A stretch of 64,000 bases of DNA, taken from Chakrabartyella piscis (lineage in GTDB: Bacteria; Bacillota; Clostridia; Lachnospirales; Anaerotignaceae). Made by a program: the position numbers and the translations under genes. The first letter of the stretch is position 1, and every line of letters starts with the position of its first letter. This document shows, one piece after another, positions 37,730-47,743 of the stretch. The stretch is from the NCBI GenBank assembly GCA_030067835.1, contig CP092441.1, forward strand, positions 2,480,001 through 2,544,000, in the 5' to 3' direction. Below the pieces are notes generated by a model. The model saw only the letters and a program-made list of their open reading frames with translations, was not told the origin of the DNA and made no database searches.

Positions 37730-39010
37730 TTATCCTGCCAAAGCAAGTGCAATCCAAACCAACAAAGTATCCCATCTATCTTTATCCAAATAGAATTCCA
37801 CACCAAGACCATAGTCCATATAATAGGTGTTATCATCTCGTTTATACAAGTTCAAATCCAAGGTATTCCCATCTATATACTCAGTTTTTATGGTGCAGTC
37901 AGGGATACCTGAAACTCCTACTGGATCATAGCCCATAGCAAACATGTTGATGTATCTCAAGAAGAACGATGCTGTATCTCCTCTGGAAACATCTATGCCA
38001 TTGACTTGATAGAATTCATTGTCTACATCCACATCAATTGTATAGGAAACACCTTCACCTTCTACCACGATTTGGCTGATTTGATCCAAAGTGGTTTTCA
38101 GTGGTGCTTCATAAATCAAGCTTGCTTCATCCAAAGCAGCAAAATCTAAGTCTACTGTAAATGCCAAGCTGACTTCACCAGATTGCTCCACATAAGTCAA
38201 GCCATCTACTGTATTTCCAAAGACAATTTCTTGTGTGTTTCCATCTCCATCCAACAATTGAATGCGATGCAATGAATCGTCTAAGCCCATTTCTTCCCTA
38301 GTCACACTTTCATCTGGGAAGTTTGTGGAGGTCAATTGTCTAAAATCAACCAAAAACTCATTGACTTCAATGCTTCTTGCAGTTGCAACATATGGATATT
38401 GAATGGTCCAATTGCCTTCTTCATCCATTTGCAATACAATCAATTCCCCTTCTGGGTCAGAATAAGCGATTGCTGTCAAGTCATTTTCATTGACGGTAAA
38501 CAAAGTCTTATCACGCAAAGAGCTAGGACTGTTGGCAAACATGGAAATGTAACCCATATCCACCACGAAAATGCTACCTGTATCCAAATCTTTCACATAA
38601 TATTGTGATTGACTGGGTGTTTTATCTCCAATAAGGATTGTTTTTTCTTTGCCCTTGGCTGTTTTCATACCAATGGACAAACCATCCTCAGAAAAACCAT
38701 AATCTTCTATTTCTTCTGTGATTTCTCGGTTAATGGAAAAATCAGAAAGTAAACTTTCCATTGTACCAAGCTTGGTTTGATCTGCACTCCAAACACCAGG
38801 TTCTACAATTTCCCAAATACCATCGGTTTTGGCAAATTTCATATCACCATATGTATTATGTACAGAAATTTCAACCACTTCTTCACCACCACTGAGGGTC
38901 AATATCTTTTGTGAAATATTGGTGTTTTGTGTGTTGGTCAAGTAGAAATAGACACCGCTCAAAAGAGCAAATATCACCAGTAAAATCAAAAGTCCTTTGT
39001 ATTTTCTCAT
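37730..39010 (-). CDS. DUF4340 domain membrane-anchored protein
   Basis: The 426-residue protein has one N-terminal transmembrane helix (YKGLLILLVIFALLSGVYFYLTN) and a long extracytoplasmic beta-rich region with repeats of the type GDMKFAKTDGIWEIVEPGVWSADQTKLGTMESLLSDF and SIGMKTAKGKEKTILIGDKTPSQSQYYVKDLDTGSIFVV, characteristic of DUF4340. Its start overlaps the GldG-like stop by 4 bases. DUF4340 proteins commonly accompany GldG-like ABC modules; their function is unknown. Confidence 0.88.
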   Translation of the reverse strand: MRKYKGLLILLVIFALLSGVYFYLTNTQNTNISQKILTLSGGEEVVEISVHNTYGDMKFAKTDGIWEIVEPGVWSADQTKLGTMESLLSDFSINREITEEIEDYGFSEDGLSIGMKTAKGKEKTILIGDKTPSQSQYYVKDLDTGSIFVVDMGYISMFANSPSSLRDKTLFTVNENDLTAIAYSDPEGELIVLQMDEEGNWTIQYPYVATARSIEVNEFLVDFRQLTSTNFPDESVTREEMGLDDSLHRIQLLDGDGNTQEIVFGNTVDGLTYVEQSGEVSLAFTVDLDFAALDEASLIYEAPLKTTLDQISQIVVEGEGVSYTIDVDVDNEFYQVNGIDVSRGDTASFFLRYINMFAMGYDPVGVSGIPDCTIKTEYIDGNTLDLNLYKRDDNTYYMDYGLGVEFYLDKDRWDTLLVWIALALAG

Positions 39011-40416
39011 TGATTCCTCCTAAATATCCAAACCATAAAGGCACCAATAAATGCAATCAAAGGCAATACCACAACGCACAAAATGGACAAACGAGCAAAG
39101 TCGCTACCACGTACAATGAATACGTCTGCGTTGATGATTTTAGAAGAAATGGTGCTACTGGTTTCTGAACCACCAGCAAGCCAATTTGCACAGCTGATGA
39201 AGAAATCTCGATTTCCTTGTGCTTCAATGTTGGAAGTATACACAAAGGATGAATTACCAATGACCACAATTTTGGTATCTGTTGCACCATATTTTGCATT
39301 GGATTTGACAATACCTGCTGCCAAAGGAATGGAACCATCCACATCTGCATCTGTTTTGGAAGTTGCTTCGATGGTCACATCTGTTCGCATCCAAGAATTG
39401 GTGGAAGAAAGCAACAAGTAGTCCACTCTACATTCTGTTTCATCATAAGAAACAGATTGCAAGCCCATAGCAATGGGAAGTACCACATAATTTCTGTCTT
39501 CTGCCAAGTTTTCTGTAATGGAATGGTATACATATCCAGGAATCAGATACATATTGTTGTTGCCTGTATAATGGTCAGAATCTTCTTCCACCACAAAATT
39601 GTTGTGGATGTCTACACCATAGAGATTCAACAAATTGTTGAAGTTTTCCAAAACCAAAGTATTGGTGCTCATGGCATCAAACAAGAACATTGCTTTGCCA
39701 CCACCATTGAAATAATCCAACAATGCATTGTATTCGTCCAAACTCAAATCCTTCTTTGGTGAAGGAATGATAACAGCTGCTGCATCTGCTGGCACTTCGC
39801 CTTTTTGCAATAAATTCAACTCTTGTACATCATATGCAGCCAATTCCAACGCTTGTACAGCACCCAAAAATTCATTTGTGGTATCTGCTTCGCTATGCCC
39901 TGATGTGATATACACCACGGGCATTTCATCTGTTGTCACATATGTAATTGCACCTGTAATCAAGCGTTCACCAGAAAAGGCATTGCCACTATCTGCGCTT
40001 GTGTACATGGAACTATCTGTCAATATTTTTTCACGTGTGCTGGATTGTACCACAATGGTTCCATTGGACACAGCTTGTGCATTTTCCAAGTTCAAACTTG
40101 CCAAGGATGCTGGATTGCGTTCAATGTCAATATAGGAAACCACAATGTTTTCTGAATATTTATCGTATTCGCTGAGCAATGTGGAAATCATTTTGTCTTC
40201 TGAACCATCAGGATATACAGCAGTGATTTTAATTTCTTCTTCCAATTCATCCATAATGCCTTCAGATTGAATGGAAAGGGTAAACACTTGATCCAATGTC
40301 ATATCGTAATTCCAAGCCAACTTTTCGGAAATATTGGTGGAAAGCACCACAATCCCCAAAAGCAATACAGACATGAGAAAAGATATGATTTTAAATTCAC
40401 GTTTTCTTTTGTTCAT
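39007..40416 (-). CDS. GldG-like ABC transporter auxiliary membrane protein
   Basis: About 469 residues from ATG 40416 (AGGAG 8 bases upstream; a GTG at 40425 abuts that site). An N-terminal membrane helix (IISFLMSVLLLGIVVLSTNISEKLAW) and a C-terminal one (LSILCVVVLPLIAFIGAFMVWIFRR) enclose a large outside domain with TLDQVFTLSIQSEGIMDELEEEIKITAVYPDGSEDKMISTLLSEYDKYS, VVYITSGHSEAD and AAVIIPSPKKDLSLDEYNALLDYFNGGGKAMFLFD. This is the DUF4350/GldG (ABC_transp_aux) family. In Bacteroidetes GldG serves gliding; in Firmicutes the exported cargo is unknown. Confidence 0.87.
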   Translation of the reverse strand: MNKRKREFKIISFLMSVLLLGIVVLSTNISEKLAWNYDMTLDQVFTLSIQSEGIMDELEEEIKITAVYPDGSEDKMISTLLSEYDKYSENIVVSYIDIERNPASLASLNLENAQAVSNGTIVVQSSTREKILTDSSMYTSADSGNAFSGERLITGAITYVTTDEMPVVYITSGHSEADTTNEFLGAVQALELAAYDVQELNLLQKGEVPADAAAVIIPSPKKDLSLDEYNALLDYFNGGGKAMFLFDAMSTNTLVLENFNNLLNLYGVDIHNNFVVEEDSDHYTGNNNMYLIPGYVYHSITENLAEDRNYVVLPIAMGLQSVSYDETECRVDYLLLSSTNSWMRTDVTIEATSKTDADVDGSIPLAAGIVKSNAKYGATDTKIVVIGNSSFVYTSNIEAQGNRDFFISCANWLAGGSETSSTISSKIINADVFIVRGSDFARLSILCVVVLPLIAFIGAFMVWIFRRNQ

Positions 40417-40437
40417 AGGTATCACTCCTTTTCTCTA

Positions 40438-41142
40438 TTATTTATACCGTTGACTTTCTTCTGCCTTCACAGAAATAAACACCATGAATACAGAAAATCC
40501 TATGTAGTATACAATAGAGTGCAGAGTCAAAATACCTCTGGAGAAATCGTCATACTTACTTGTAATTGCAATCCAGTTGACAATATCTTTGATCACTGGG
40601 ATTTGCAAGTTGCTGCCAAAGGATTTTGCAATGACCACAAAGAACAACAAACCAAAAGAGAAAATGGCTGCTGTTACATGGGTTTCACAAAGGGCTGCTG
40701 CAAACAAACAAATGGAAATGAATGTTGCCCCCAAAAGGATAAATCCAATATAGGAACCCATAATGGAGCTATAATTTGGATATCCATACTGTGCCAATAA
40801 GAACACATAAAATCCTGTTGCACATACCGCCGTTAAGAAAACAGTGAATGCTGCCAAATACTTACCTACGACAATTTGATAGTCATTCAATCTGGAAGTA
40901 CGCAACAATTTGTCTGTTCCTGCACGTCTTTCATCTGCAAAGGAACGCATGGTTAGAACAGGAAATACCATAACAGAAATATTGCTCAAAATGGAGAACA
41001 TCCCTGTCATATCCCCATTGCCACCCAAGAGATTGTACACTGTGAATACAATTCCAGATGCCAATAGGAAAATACCAATAAAGATAAAGCCAAAAGGTGT
41101 CGAAAAATAAGTTTTCAATTCTTTTTTATAGATGTACCACAT
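40438..41142 (-). CDS. ABC-2 type permease (GldF-like)
   Basis: The 234-residue protein has six membrane segments and starts MWYIYKKELKTYFSTPFGFIFIGIFLLASGIVFTVYNLLGG, with the ABC-2 motif FPVLTMRSFADERRAGTDKLLRTSRLNDYQIVVGKYLA. The start overlaps the ATPase stop (TAATG). It forms the membrane channel of the module with the GldA-like ATPase upstream and the GldG-like protein downstream. Confidence 0.92.
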   Translation of the reverse strand: MWYIYKKELKTYFSTPFGFIFIGIFLLASGIVFTVYNLLGGNGDMTGMFSILSNISVMVFPVLTMRSFADERRAGTDKLLRTSRLNDYQIVVGKYLAAFTVFLTAVCATGFYVFLLAQYGYPNYSSIMGSYIGFILLGATFISICLFAAALCETHVTAAIFSFGLLFFVVIAKSFGSNLQIPVIKDIVNWIAITSKYDDFSRGILTLHSIVYYIGFSVFMVFISVKAEESQRYK

Positions 41143-42083
41143 TATTCTTCGCCTCCTTCATCTATGTTTGTGATTTGCAAGAAAGCATCTTCCAAGCTAT
41201 ATTCCATAGGTTTGAATTCCAAAATTGGCATATCCAAATCTACCATAGCACGGAATATATCAGCTCTTACATCCACGTTACTTTCGTTTTTAATCATAAA
41301 TTTGAAGGTTGCATTTGCCGATTCGATTTCTGTCACTTCTGTCACACCAGCAACTGCTTTCATTTGATCCACAGCACCTTCTTGTTTGCTTGCACAAGTC
41401 AAAAGATAGCCATGAGAATGGTTGTTTGCAAGGTTCTCCACTGTATCCATAGTGGCAATTTTTCCTTCTTTGATGATGATGACTCTCTTACAAGTCATGG
41501 TAATCTCAGAAAGGATGTGTGAGCTTAGGATGATGGTGTGATTTTGACTCAAATCTTGTATCAAACCTCTCACTTCGGTGATTTGTTTTGGATCCAAACC
41601 AACAGTTGGTTCATCCAAAATCAGGATTTCTGGGAATCCAACCAACGCTTGTGCAAACCCCACACGTTGTCGATATCCCTTGGATAAATTGCGAATCAAT
41701 CGTTCTTTTACTTCTAAAATTCTTGCAAGTCCCATGATTTTCTCCATGTGACCTTTTCTTTCTTTTTTTGGAATACCACGAATTTCACAAATGAACCCAA
41801 GGTATTCTGTTACAGACATATCAATGTATAGTGGTGGTATTTCTGCCAAAAACCCAATTCTTTGGTTGACTGCTTTTGGGTTTTCCACAATATTCACACC
41901 ATCTAGTTCAATGACACCACTGGTTGGTAACATATATCCTGCCATCATTTTCATAATGGTGGATTTTCCAGCACCATTTGGTCCCAAAAGACCAACCACT
42001 TCGCCTTTGTCAATATGAAACGTAATATCACTGACACCACGTTTATCACCATAGGTTTTGTTCAGCCCTTTTACATCAATCAT
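41142..42083 (-). CDS. ABC transporter ATP-binding protein (GldA-like)
   Basis: About 313 residues from ATG 42083 (AAGGAG site). A single ATPase domain with Walker A LLGPNGAGKSTIMKMMAGYMLPTSG, signature NLSKGYRQRVGFAQALVG, Walker B EILILDEPTVGLDPKQ, and a C-terminal regulatory extension of about 90 residues as in the GldA/NodI group. First gene of the four-gene module (ATPase, permease, GldG-like, DUF4340). A hairpin CCAGCAG/CTGCTGG lies in the 93-base gap upstream, without a T run. Confidence 0.93.
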   Translation of the reverse strand: MIDVKGLNKTYGDKRGVSDITFHIDKGEVVGLLGPNGAGKSTIMKMMAGYMLPTSGVIELDGVNIVENPKAVNQRIGFLAEIPPLYIDMSVTEYLGFICEIRGIPKKERKGHMEKIMGLARILEVKERLIRNLSKGYRQRVGFAQALVGFPEILILDEPTVGLDPKQITEVRGLIQDLSQNHTIILSSHILSEITMTCKRVIIIKEGKIATMDTVENLANNHSHGYLLTCASKQEGAVDQMKAVAGVTEVTEIESANATFKFMIKNESNVDVRADIFRAMVDLDMPILEFKPMEYSLEDAFLQITNIDEGGEE

Positions 42084-42176
42084 ATGGCACTCCTTAATCA
42101 ATTGTTCCAGCAGCCCGAAGACTGCTGGATGAATTGTATTTATCTTTTGATTGTAACTGAATTTGTATCTTAAGAA

Positions 42177-43361
42177 TTAAAGGCAAAGTTTGAACATTTC
42201 CAAACAGCTTTCATATGTGTAACCGAAAGGTTCTTGACAGCCCCATTTGCCAGATGTTTCCAAAGCGTCTTTTGCCAATTCTTCCAATTCTGTTTCTGGA
42301 ATGTTAGCTTCTGCAAATGTTGTTGGGGATTTTACGAATTGGAACCATTCTTTGAATTTAGCGATTGTTTCTTCAGCTGCTTTCAAATCATCTTCTTCTG
42401 TGATACCGAATACGTAACGACCCATAGCTGCAAATCTATCTTTTTTGTCGTTGATTTGATATTTCATTGTAGCCAAGATTGTGATGGACATGGAAGCACC
42501 ATGAGGCAAGTCATAGAATGCACTCAAGGAGTGACCCAAGATATGGATTGTTTGATCGAACATACCCAAACCAGCAACATAGAAACCATTCCAAGCATAT
42601 GTAGCAACCCACATAAATGTAGCTCTAGCTTCTTTGTCAGATGGATCTTTGATGATTCTTTCCATACATTCTTTGATTGTCAAAACGTTGCCTTGGCAAT
42701 ATCTGTCTTGGAAAGGAGCCCAAACCATATCCAAAGGACGACCGAAGGAACCTTCCATCAAATGGCTCATGATGTCAACAGCAGAGTAGCCTGTTTGTAC
42801 AAGAGGAATGCCATATGTAAGTTCTGGATCCAAGATAGCTGTTTTTGGACACATGGTTGGAGGTACTGCAAGACCATCTTTTCTTTTCAAAGCGTCATTG
42901 CTCATTACTGTAGTACCGTTCATTTCAGAGCTTGTTGCAGGAATTGTAACAACTGCCATTACAGGAATTGTTGTTGTAACTGCTGCTTTTCCTTCAAAGA
43001 AGTCCCAAGCATCGCCATCATATGTTGCGCCAACGCCAACACATTTAGCTGTATCGATAACAGAACCGCCACCCAAAGCAACGATTACGTCAGGTTGTTG
43101 TGCTTTTGCTGCTACAATGATTTCTCTTGCAAGTTCAATTGTAGGATTGGATTTTACACCATAGAAAACTTCCATTTCTACGCCAGCAGCTGCCATAGAA
43201 GCTTCTACTTTTTGCATCAAGCCAATGCTTCTTACAAATCCTTCGTCATATGTAATAACGAAAGCTTTGTTACCGAACAATTTAGCTTCTTCCCCTACTT
43301 TGTTAACTGTTCCTTCACCGAATACGGATTTTGTTGGTAAACATAGTTCAAATGGTCTCAT
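42177..43361 (-). CDS. Iron-containing alcohol dehydrogenase
   Basis: The 394-residue protein starts at ATG 43361 with GGAGAG upstream. It carries the group III alcohol dehydrogenase motifs: ALGGGSVIDTAKCVGVG for NAD(P) binding, VVTIPATSSEMNGTTVMSN, and the metal ligands in AVDIMSHLMEG and FDQTIHILGHSLSAFYDLPHGASMSI. Likely reaction: NAD(P)H-linked reduction of an aldehyde or ketone, or oxidation of the alcohol; butanol-dehydrogenase-like enzymes are the nearest group. The SMP-30 gene lies 47 bases upstream on the same strand. Confidence 0.94.
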   Translation of the reverse strand: MRPFELCLPTKSVFGEGTVNKVGEEAKLFGNKAFVITYDEGFVRSIGLMQKVEASMAAAGVEMEVFYGVKSNPTIELAREIIVAAKAQQPDVIVALGGGSVIDTAKCVGVGATYDGDAWDFFEGKAAVTTTIPVMAVVTIPATSSEMNGTTVMSNDALKRKDGLAVPPTMCPKTAILDPELTYGIPLVQTGYSAVDIMSHLMEGSFGRPLDMVWAPFQDRYCQGNVLTIKECMERIIKDPSDKEARATFMWVATYAWNGFYVAGLGMFDQTIHILGHSLSAFYDLPHGASMSITILATMKYQINDKKDRFAAMGRYVFGITEEDDLKAAEETIAKFKEWFQFVKSPTTFAEANIPETELEELAKDALETSGKWGCQEPFGYTYESCLEMFKLCL

Positions 43362-43408
43362 CTTCAAATCTCTCCTTCTGCATTTTTGGCAACCTATCCA
43401 GTTGTCAG

Positions 43409-44311
43409 TTAGTGTTTGTAATAGTAATCTTTGCGTCCTGCAACATTACTTTTTGCTACAAAAATGCCACCAGCGCCTTTTTTCACATCTTCATGTGTTT
43501 CGTCTAGGCAGTATTTTGAAGTCGCTACATAGAAATCTTTCATGTCTTCGCCAGCAAAACCACCACAGCATACATAGCCCACTGGGAATTCGATTTTTTC
43601 AATCAATTCCATTTTGCTATTCCATACTGTAATGTTTCCATTCCAGTGGCAAACATAGAGGTTATCTTCTGTATCAATGGACATACCGTCAGGCATATCA
43701 TCAAATTTGATGACCACTTCACCTTCAGAAATAGGTCCTTTTTCCAAATCGTATGCAAAACGAATCAAAGTTTGGTTGTATGTATCTACAACAAACATAT
43801 TTTCATTTTTTGCATCGAATACGATTGCATTGTATTGGTTGATACCTTCCACCAAAGTGGTGACTGTGTTATCTGTATCAATCATATAGAAGTTACCAAG
43901 CATATCTGGTGTGTAAGCATCTGTTCCATAGGCTTTCGCAACAGAACTTGCAAATACACGACCCTTTGCATCACATCTGGAATCATTGAAACGATTGTCA
44001 TCACGATCTGGTTCTGGATTTACAATCAATTCTTTTTCACCGGTTTTCATATCCACAACATACAAACCAGTTTCCAACATAGCCATAACTTTTCCTTCTG
44101 TTTCACAAGGAACAGCAGAGCCAATCAATTCATTTGTTTCCACTTTTGTTTCTTCGCCTGTCTTTGGATCAAAGCAATGAATGGTTCCTTCGAACAAATC
44201 TGTCCAGTACAAACCAACTCTTTCATCCCAAATAGGTGTTTCTGCCAAAACAACACTTGCATCTACAATCAACTTAAAGTCCACATCACACCTCCGAAAT
44301 TGTCTTAACAT
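43409..44311 (-). CDS. SMP-30/gluconolactonase-family protein
   Basis: The 300-residue product is a six-bladed beta-propeller lactonase: LAETPIWDERVGLYWTDLFEGTIHCFDPKTGEE, RFNDSRCDAKGRVFASSV, NQYNAIVFDAKNENMFVVDTYNQTLIRFAYD and MPDGMSIDTEDNLYVCHWNGN hold the expected metal ligands (Glu, Asn, Asp). It should hydrolyse a sugar lactone. ATG 44311 has AGAGG 6 bases upstream; GTG 44284, with a better GGAGG, would give a start that fits the family N-terminus (MDFKLIVDASVVLAETPIW). With the downstream dehydrogenase it suggests a small sugar/sugar-acid pathway possibly fed by the ABC importer nearby. Confidence 0.88.
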   Translation of the reverse strand: MLRQFRRCDVDFKLIVDASVVLAETPIWDERVGLYWTDLFEGTIHCFDPKTGEETKVETNELIGSAVPCETEGKVMAMLETGLYVVDMKTGEKELIVNPEPDRDDNRFNDSRCDAKGRVFASSVAKAYGTDAYTPDMLGNFYMIDTDNTVTTLVEGINQYNAIVFDAKNENMFVVDTYNQTLIRFAYDLEKGPISEGEVVIKFDDMPDGMSIDTEDNLYVCHWNGNITVWNSKMELIEKIEFPVGYVCCGGFAGEDMKDFYVATSKYCLDETHEDVKKGAGGIFVAKSNVAGRKDYYYKH

Positions 44312-44721
44312 ATGTAACCTCTACATTTATTTATATACAAATGATACCATTATATTTGCACAAAAAAAAAGTATAAACTACTACATTCTTTATGAAATAA
44401 ATTGTATTTATTGTAAAATACCAAAAATAATTGCAGAAATCAAAAAAAATCACTATTTTTTTATGCATTATTTCCTGTCTATTTTTTGTGACATTTTACA
44501 TTTCTTACATTTTAAGCCCTATATCCCTTGATTTTTCAAGTTTTCTACCCTTTTATATCTATTTTAAACAGCATTTAGATTAAATTTTCATTATAATTAC
44601 CCTTTTTCTTCAATTTGGTCGTTTTCCTGTAAAAATCATCTGTTTTCCTGTGACAATATTCTTTTTTTGTCCTACTTGTGCAAAAAATTGTATCAATCAA
44701 AACCTTTCTTTTTGCAATAAA

Positions 44722-44762
44722 AAAGCCATGGTTACAGATCGATTTCTGCAACCACAGCTCAT
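44722..44762 (-). terminator. Terminator of the CBS/CorC membrane-protein gene
   Basis: AGCTGTGGTTGCAG pairs with CTGTAACCATGGCT, then TTTTTTATTG on the minus strand. The AT-rich stretch 44312-44720 upstream of the SMP-30 gene shows no gene. Confidence 0.85.
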
Positions 44763-44766
44763 TATT

Positions 44767-46047
44767 TTAGGATTCTTTTGTTTCCATTTCTTTATTTTCA
44801 TTGGAGTACACACGCAATTTGGAGATACGATTTCGCTCCATTTCTTCCACTACAATACGCAATCCATCTGTTTCCAAAACATCTGCTTCCTTTGGGAAAT
44901 TACCAAATACCATAAGCACATATCCAGCAATGGTATCCACCTCATCAGACTGTAAGGAACTGCCTACCATACGATTGAAATCTTCCAAACGAGTGCTACC
45001 ATCCACAACAAATTCGTCTTCGGTAATCACTTCAATTTCTTCTTCTTCTTGGTCATATTCGTCGATGATTTCACCCATAACTTCTTCCACAATGTCTTCC
45101 ATAGTGGTCAAACCTGCTGTACCGCCATATTCATCCAAAACAATGGCAAATACAATATGATTTGCTTGCATTTCAGAAAGCAATTCTGCAACAGGCTTAC
45201 TTTCATAGGTGAAGAAAGGTTCACGCATAAATCTTTCTGCTGAAAAGCTTGCTGGATCAATGCCCAAAACATCCTTAACATACAGAATACCTACAATATC
45301 ATCCACATCTTCGCCATATACAGGCAAACGAGAATACCCATGTTCTCGAATCAAACCAACAAATTCATCGTATGCCACATCTTGGGATACTGCTGTCATA
45401 TCGGTTCTAGGTGTCATAACATCTTTGGCTTTTGCATCACCAAAATCAAAGATATTGTCAATCATGGTGCGTTCTTCTGTTTCCAAAACACCTTCTTCAT
45501 GACTGACGTTTAAGATGGTTTTCAATTCTGTTTCTGTAATCAGCGGTGCTTTTCCCTTTGGATCGCAACCCAAAACACGAATCAAACCACCTGTAATCAA
45601 GGTCAAAGCCCAAACAACAGGTTTCAACACAACAATAACCACAGCCAAAATATTGACCACCAATAATGCTATTTTTTCTGCTTTTTGCGCAGCAATTGTT
45701 TTTGGTGTAATTTCTGAGAAAATCAAAATCAAAATGGTAATGATAATCGTTGCAATGCTGGCTGCACTTCCAGAAGCTCCGTTGAGAACTCCAATGGCAA
45801 GGGTTGTTGCCAAGGCAGATGCTGCATTGTTCACCAAGTTATTGCCTACCAAGATAGAACTGAGCAAACGATTGGGGTCTTCCAATAATTTGCTGACTTT
45901 ATCTGCATTTTTCACCTTATCTTCCACCAAATGACGCAAACGCATACGGTTCACCGACATCAAAGCTGTCTCAGATGCTGAGAAAAAGGCTGAACACATC
46001 AGTAAAAAAATCAATAATCCTATCAAGTACGGACTGGCTCCGTCCAC
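44767..46047 (-). CDS. CNNM/CorC-type membrane protein with CBS pair (HlyC/CorC family)
   Basis: About 426 residues; GTG 46047 sits 10 bases after AGGAG (GTG 46056 is too close). Domains: DUF21/CNNM membrane domain (LIGLLIFLLMCSAFFSASETALMSVNRMRLRHLVEDK, four helices to about residue 145), CBS pair (MTPRTDMTAVSQDVAYDEFVGLIREHGYSRLPVYGEDVDDIVGILYVKDVL, then YGGTAGLTTMEDIVEEVMGEIIDEYD), and C-terminal CorC_HlyC domain (VDGSTRLEDFNRMVG...DTIAGYVLMVFGNFP). Family members are implicated in magnesium or cobalt efflux; the old hemolysin label is not meaningful. Confidence 0.93.
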   Translation of the reverse strand: MDGASPYLIGLLIFLLMCSAFFSASETALMSVNRMRLRHLVEDKVKNADKVSKLLEDPNRLLSSILVGNNLVNNAASALATTLAIGVLNGASGSAASIATIIITILILIFSEITPKTIAAQKAEKIALLVVNILAVVIVVLKPVVWALTLITGGLIRVLGCDPKGKAPLITETELKTILNVSHEEGVLETEERTMIDNIFDFGDAKAKDVMTPRTDMTAVSQDVAYDEFVGLIREHGYSRLPVYGEDVDDIVGILYVKDVLGIDPASFSAERFMREPFFTYESKPVAELLSEMQANHIVFAIVLDEYGGTAGLTTMEDIVEEVMGEIIDEYDQEEEEIEVITEDEFVVDGSTRLEDFNRMVGSSLQSDEVDTIAGYVLMVFGNFPKEADVLETDGLRIVVEEMERNRISKLRVYSNENKEMETKES

Positions 46048-46179
46048 AAAAACCACACTCCTTTAAAAACATTATATTCGTTGACATTTATTTGATACAA
46101 GATACCATAAATCTAAGATTTTGTCTAGTGAATTTCTAAATTTCATTGATTTGTAAGAAATTGGAAAAGCAAGAATGAC

Positions 46180-46270
46180 GGGTCGATGAGGGCATCGACC
46201 TCTACACCACCATTTCCCCGTAATCATTCAAAGTTCCACCATCTTGTAGGGGCGTATCACGATGCGCCCG
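46180..46270. repeat. Two TGTAGGG-edge palindromes
   Basis: 46180-46206: GGTCGATG/CATCGACC then TCTACA. 46244-46270: TGTAGGGG with GGGCG.AT/AT.CGCCC. They occupy the gap downstream of obgE. Confidence 0.7.
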
Positions 46271-46327
46271 TTTCCCAAACAAAAACAGTGCCTACAAACG
46301 CAAGCACTGTCGTTCTTTCTTTTTTGA

Positions 46328-47605
46328 TTATACCCAGAATTCGAATTCCAAATCGTAGATACGAACCGTATCTCCTTGCTCGATACCTTTTTCTTCCAAT
46401 GCTTCAATGATACCTTTTTCTTTGAGGTATTTTTGGAAGAACGCAAAGCCTTTTTCTGTTTCGATATTGGTATATCCAATCATTTTTTCTACACCGATAC
46501 CTGTTACCACATAGTAACCATCTTCCACTTCTTCAATGACAAATGGTTCACGATCCACAGAAACTTCATCGTATTCTTCGTATTCTTCTTCGAAGATGAT
46601 ATCTTCTGGATAGTTTTGCAAGATTTTACCAACTTCCATCAACAAATCATCCAAACCTTGGTTGGTTGCTGCTGAAATTGGGAATACTTGGTAACCTTCT
46701 TTGCCATATACTTCTTGCAAGCGAGCCACATTTTCAGCTGCTTCTGGAATATCCGTTTTGTTTGCTGCAATGACTTGAGGGCGTTTCAACAATTCAGAAT
46801 TGTATTCTTCCAATTCCTTATTGATTTTAGCCACATTTTCCACAGGGTCATCACCTTCTACACCAGCTGCATCCACCACATGGATGAATACCTTAGTACG
46901 TTCCACATGACGCAAGAACTCATGTCCCAAGCCAATGCCTTCACTTGCACCTTCCACCAAACCAGGAATATCTGCCAAAACGAATGTATTGCCAAATTTA
47001 CTTTCCACAACACCAAGATTTGGTGCCAATGTGGTGAAATGATAGTTTGCAATTTTAGGATTTGCATTTGTTACCATAGAAAGCAAAGTGGATTTACCTA
47101 CATTTGGGAAACCAATCAAACCAACATCTGCAATCAGCTTCAATTCCAAAATAATGTCATATTCCTTTGCAAGACGACCTTGTTCTGCGTATCTTGGTGC
47201 TTGACGAGTTGGTGTTGCAAAATGTTGATTGCCTTTACCACCTTTACCGCCTGCGATGAGAACTTTTTCTTCACCTGCTTTGTTGATATCTGCCATTACT
47301 TTACCGCTTTCTGCTTCACGGATAACAGTACCCACAGGCACTTTGATGATGATGTCTTTACCGTCTTTGCCGAAGCAATTACGTTTGCCACCACCTTCAC
47401 CATTTTCTGCTTTGTATTTTCTTTTGTAACGGAAATCCATAAGGGTATTCATACCCTCGTCACCTACGAAAATAACGCTACCACCTTTACCACCATCGCC
47501 ACCATCTGGACCACCGTGAGTGATGTATTTTGCACGATAGAAGGAAACCATACCGTTTCCACCATTACCGCCTTTGATATTGACCTTGACACGATCTACA
47601 AACAT
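46328..47605 (-). CDS. obgE: GTPase ObgE/CgtA
   Basis: The 425-residue protein starts at ATG 47605 (AGAGG 8 bases upstream). It has the glycine-rich Obg fold (MFVDRVKVNIKGGNGGNGMVSFYRAKYITHGGPDGGDGGKGG), G domain (GLIGFPNVGKSTLLSMVTNANPKIANYHFTTLAPNLG, LADIPGLVEGASEGIGLGHEFLRH, AANKTDIPEA) and the OCT domain at the C-terminus (GEDILFEEEYEEY... DTVRIYDLEFEFWV). It acts in 50S ribosome assembly and stress control. It follows rpmA as usual, but a terminator and four palindromes lie between, so it probably has its own promoter. Confidence 0.97.
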   Translation of the reverse strand: MFVDRVKVNIKGGNGGNGMVSFYRAKYITHGGPDGGDGGKGGSVIFVGDEGMNTLMDFRYKRKYKAENGEGGGKRNCFGKDGKDIIIKVPVGTVIREAESGKVMADINKAGEEKVLIAGGKGGKGNQHFATPTRQAPRYAEQGRLAKEYDIILELKLIADVGLIGFPNVGKSTLLSMVTNANPKIANYHFTTLAPNLGVVESKFGNTFVLADIPGLVEGASEGIGLGHEFLRHVERTKVFIHVVDAAGVEGDDPVENVAKINKELEEYNSELLKRPQVIAANKTDIPEAAENVARLQEVYGKEGYQVFPISAATNQGLDDLLMEVGKILQNYPEDIIFEEEYEEYDEVSVDREPFVIEEVEDGYYVVTGIGVEKMIGYTNIETEKGFAFFQKYLKEKGIIEALEEKGIEQGDTVRIYDLEFEFWV

Positions 47606-47743
47606 TTTCTTCACCTCTTTAAGACCTTGAGGCTCTGCCTCAAACTCCGCAAGGGGATACTCCCCTTGACCCTATACTTTGATTATGATTATATCTTCGA
47701 CAATCATAAGTTACCCATAATTGTCGCATTTTATGATTGATTA

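Noticed and set aside
42110..42135. CCAGCAG/CTGCTGG hairpin as terminator of the alcohol dehydrogenase gene
   Set aside because: No T run follows on the minus strand, so termination is not supported; it is kept only as a note on the neighbouring gene.
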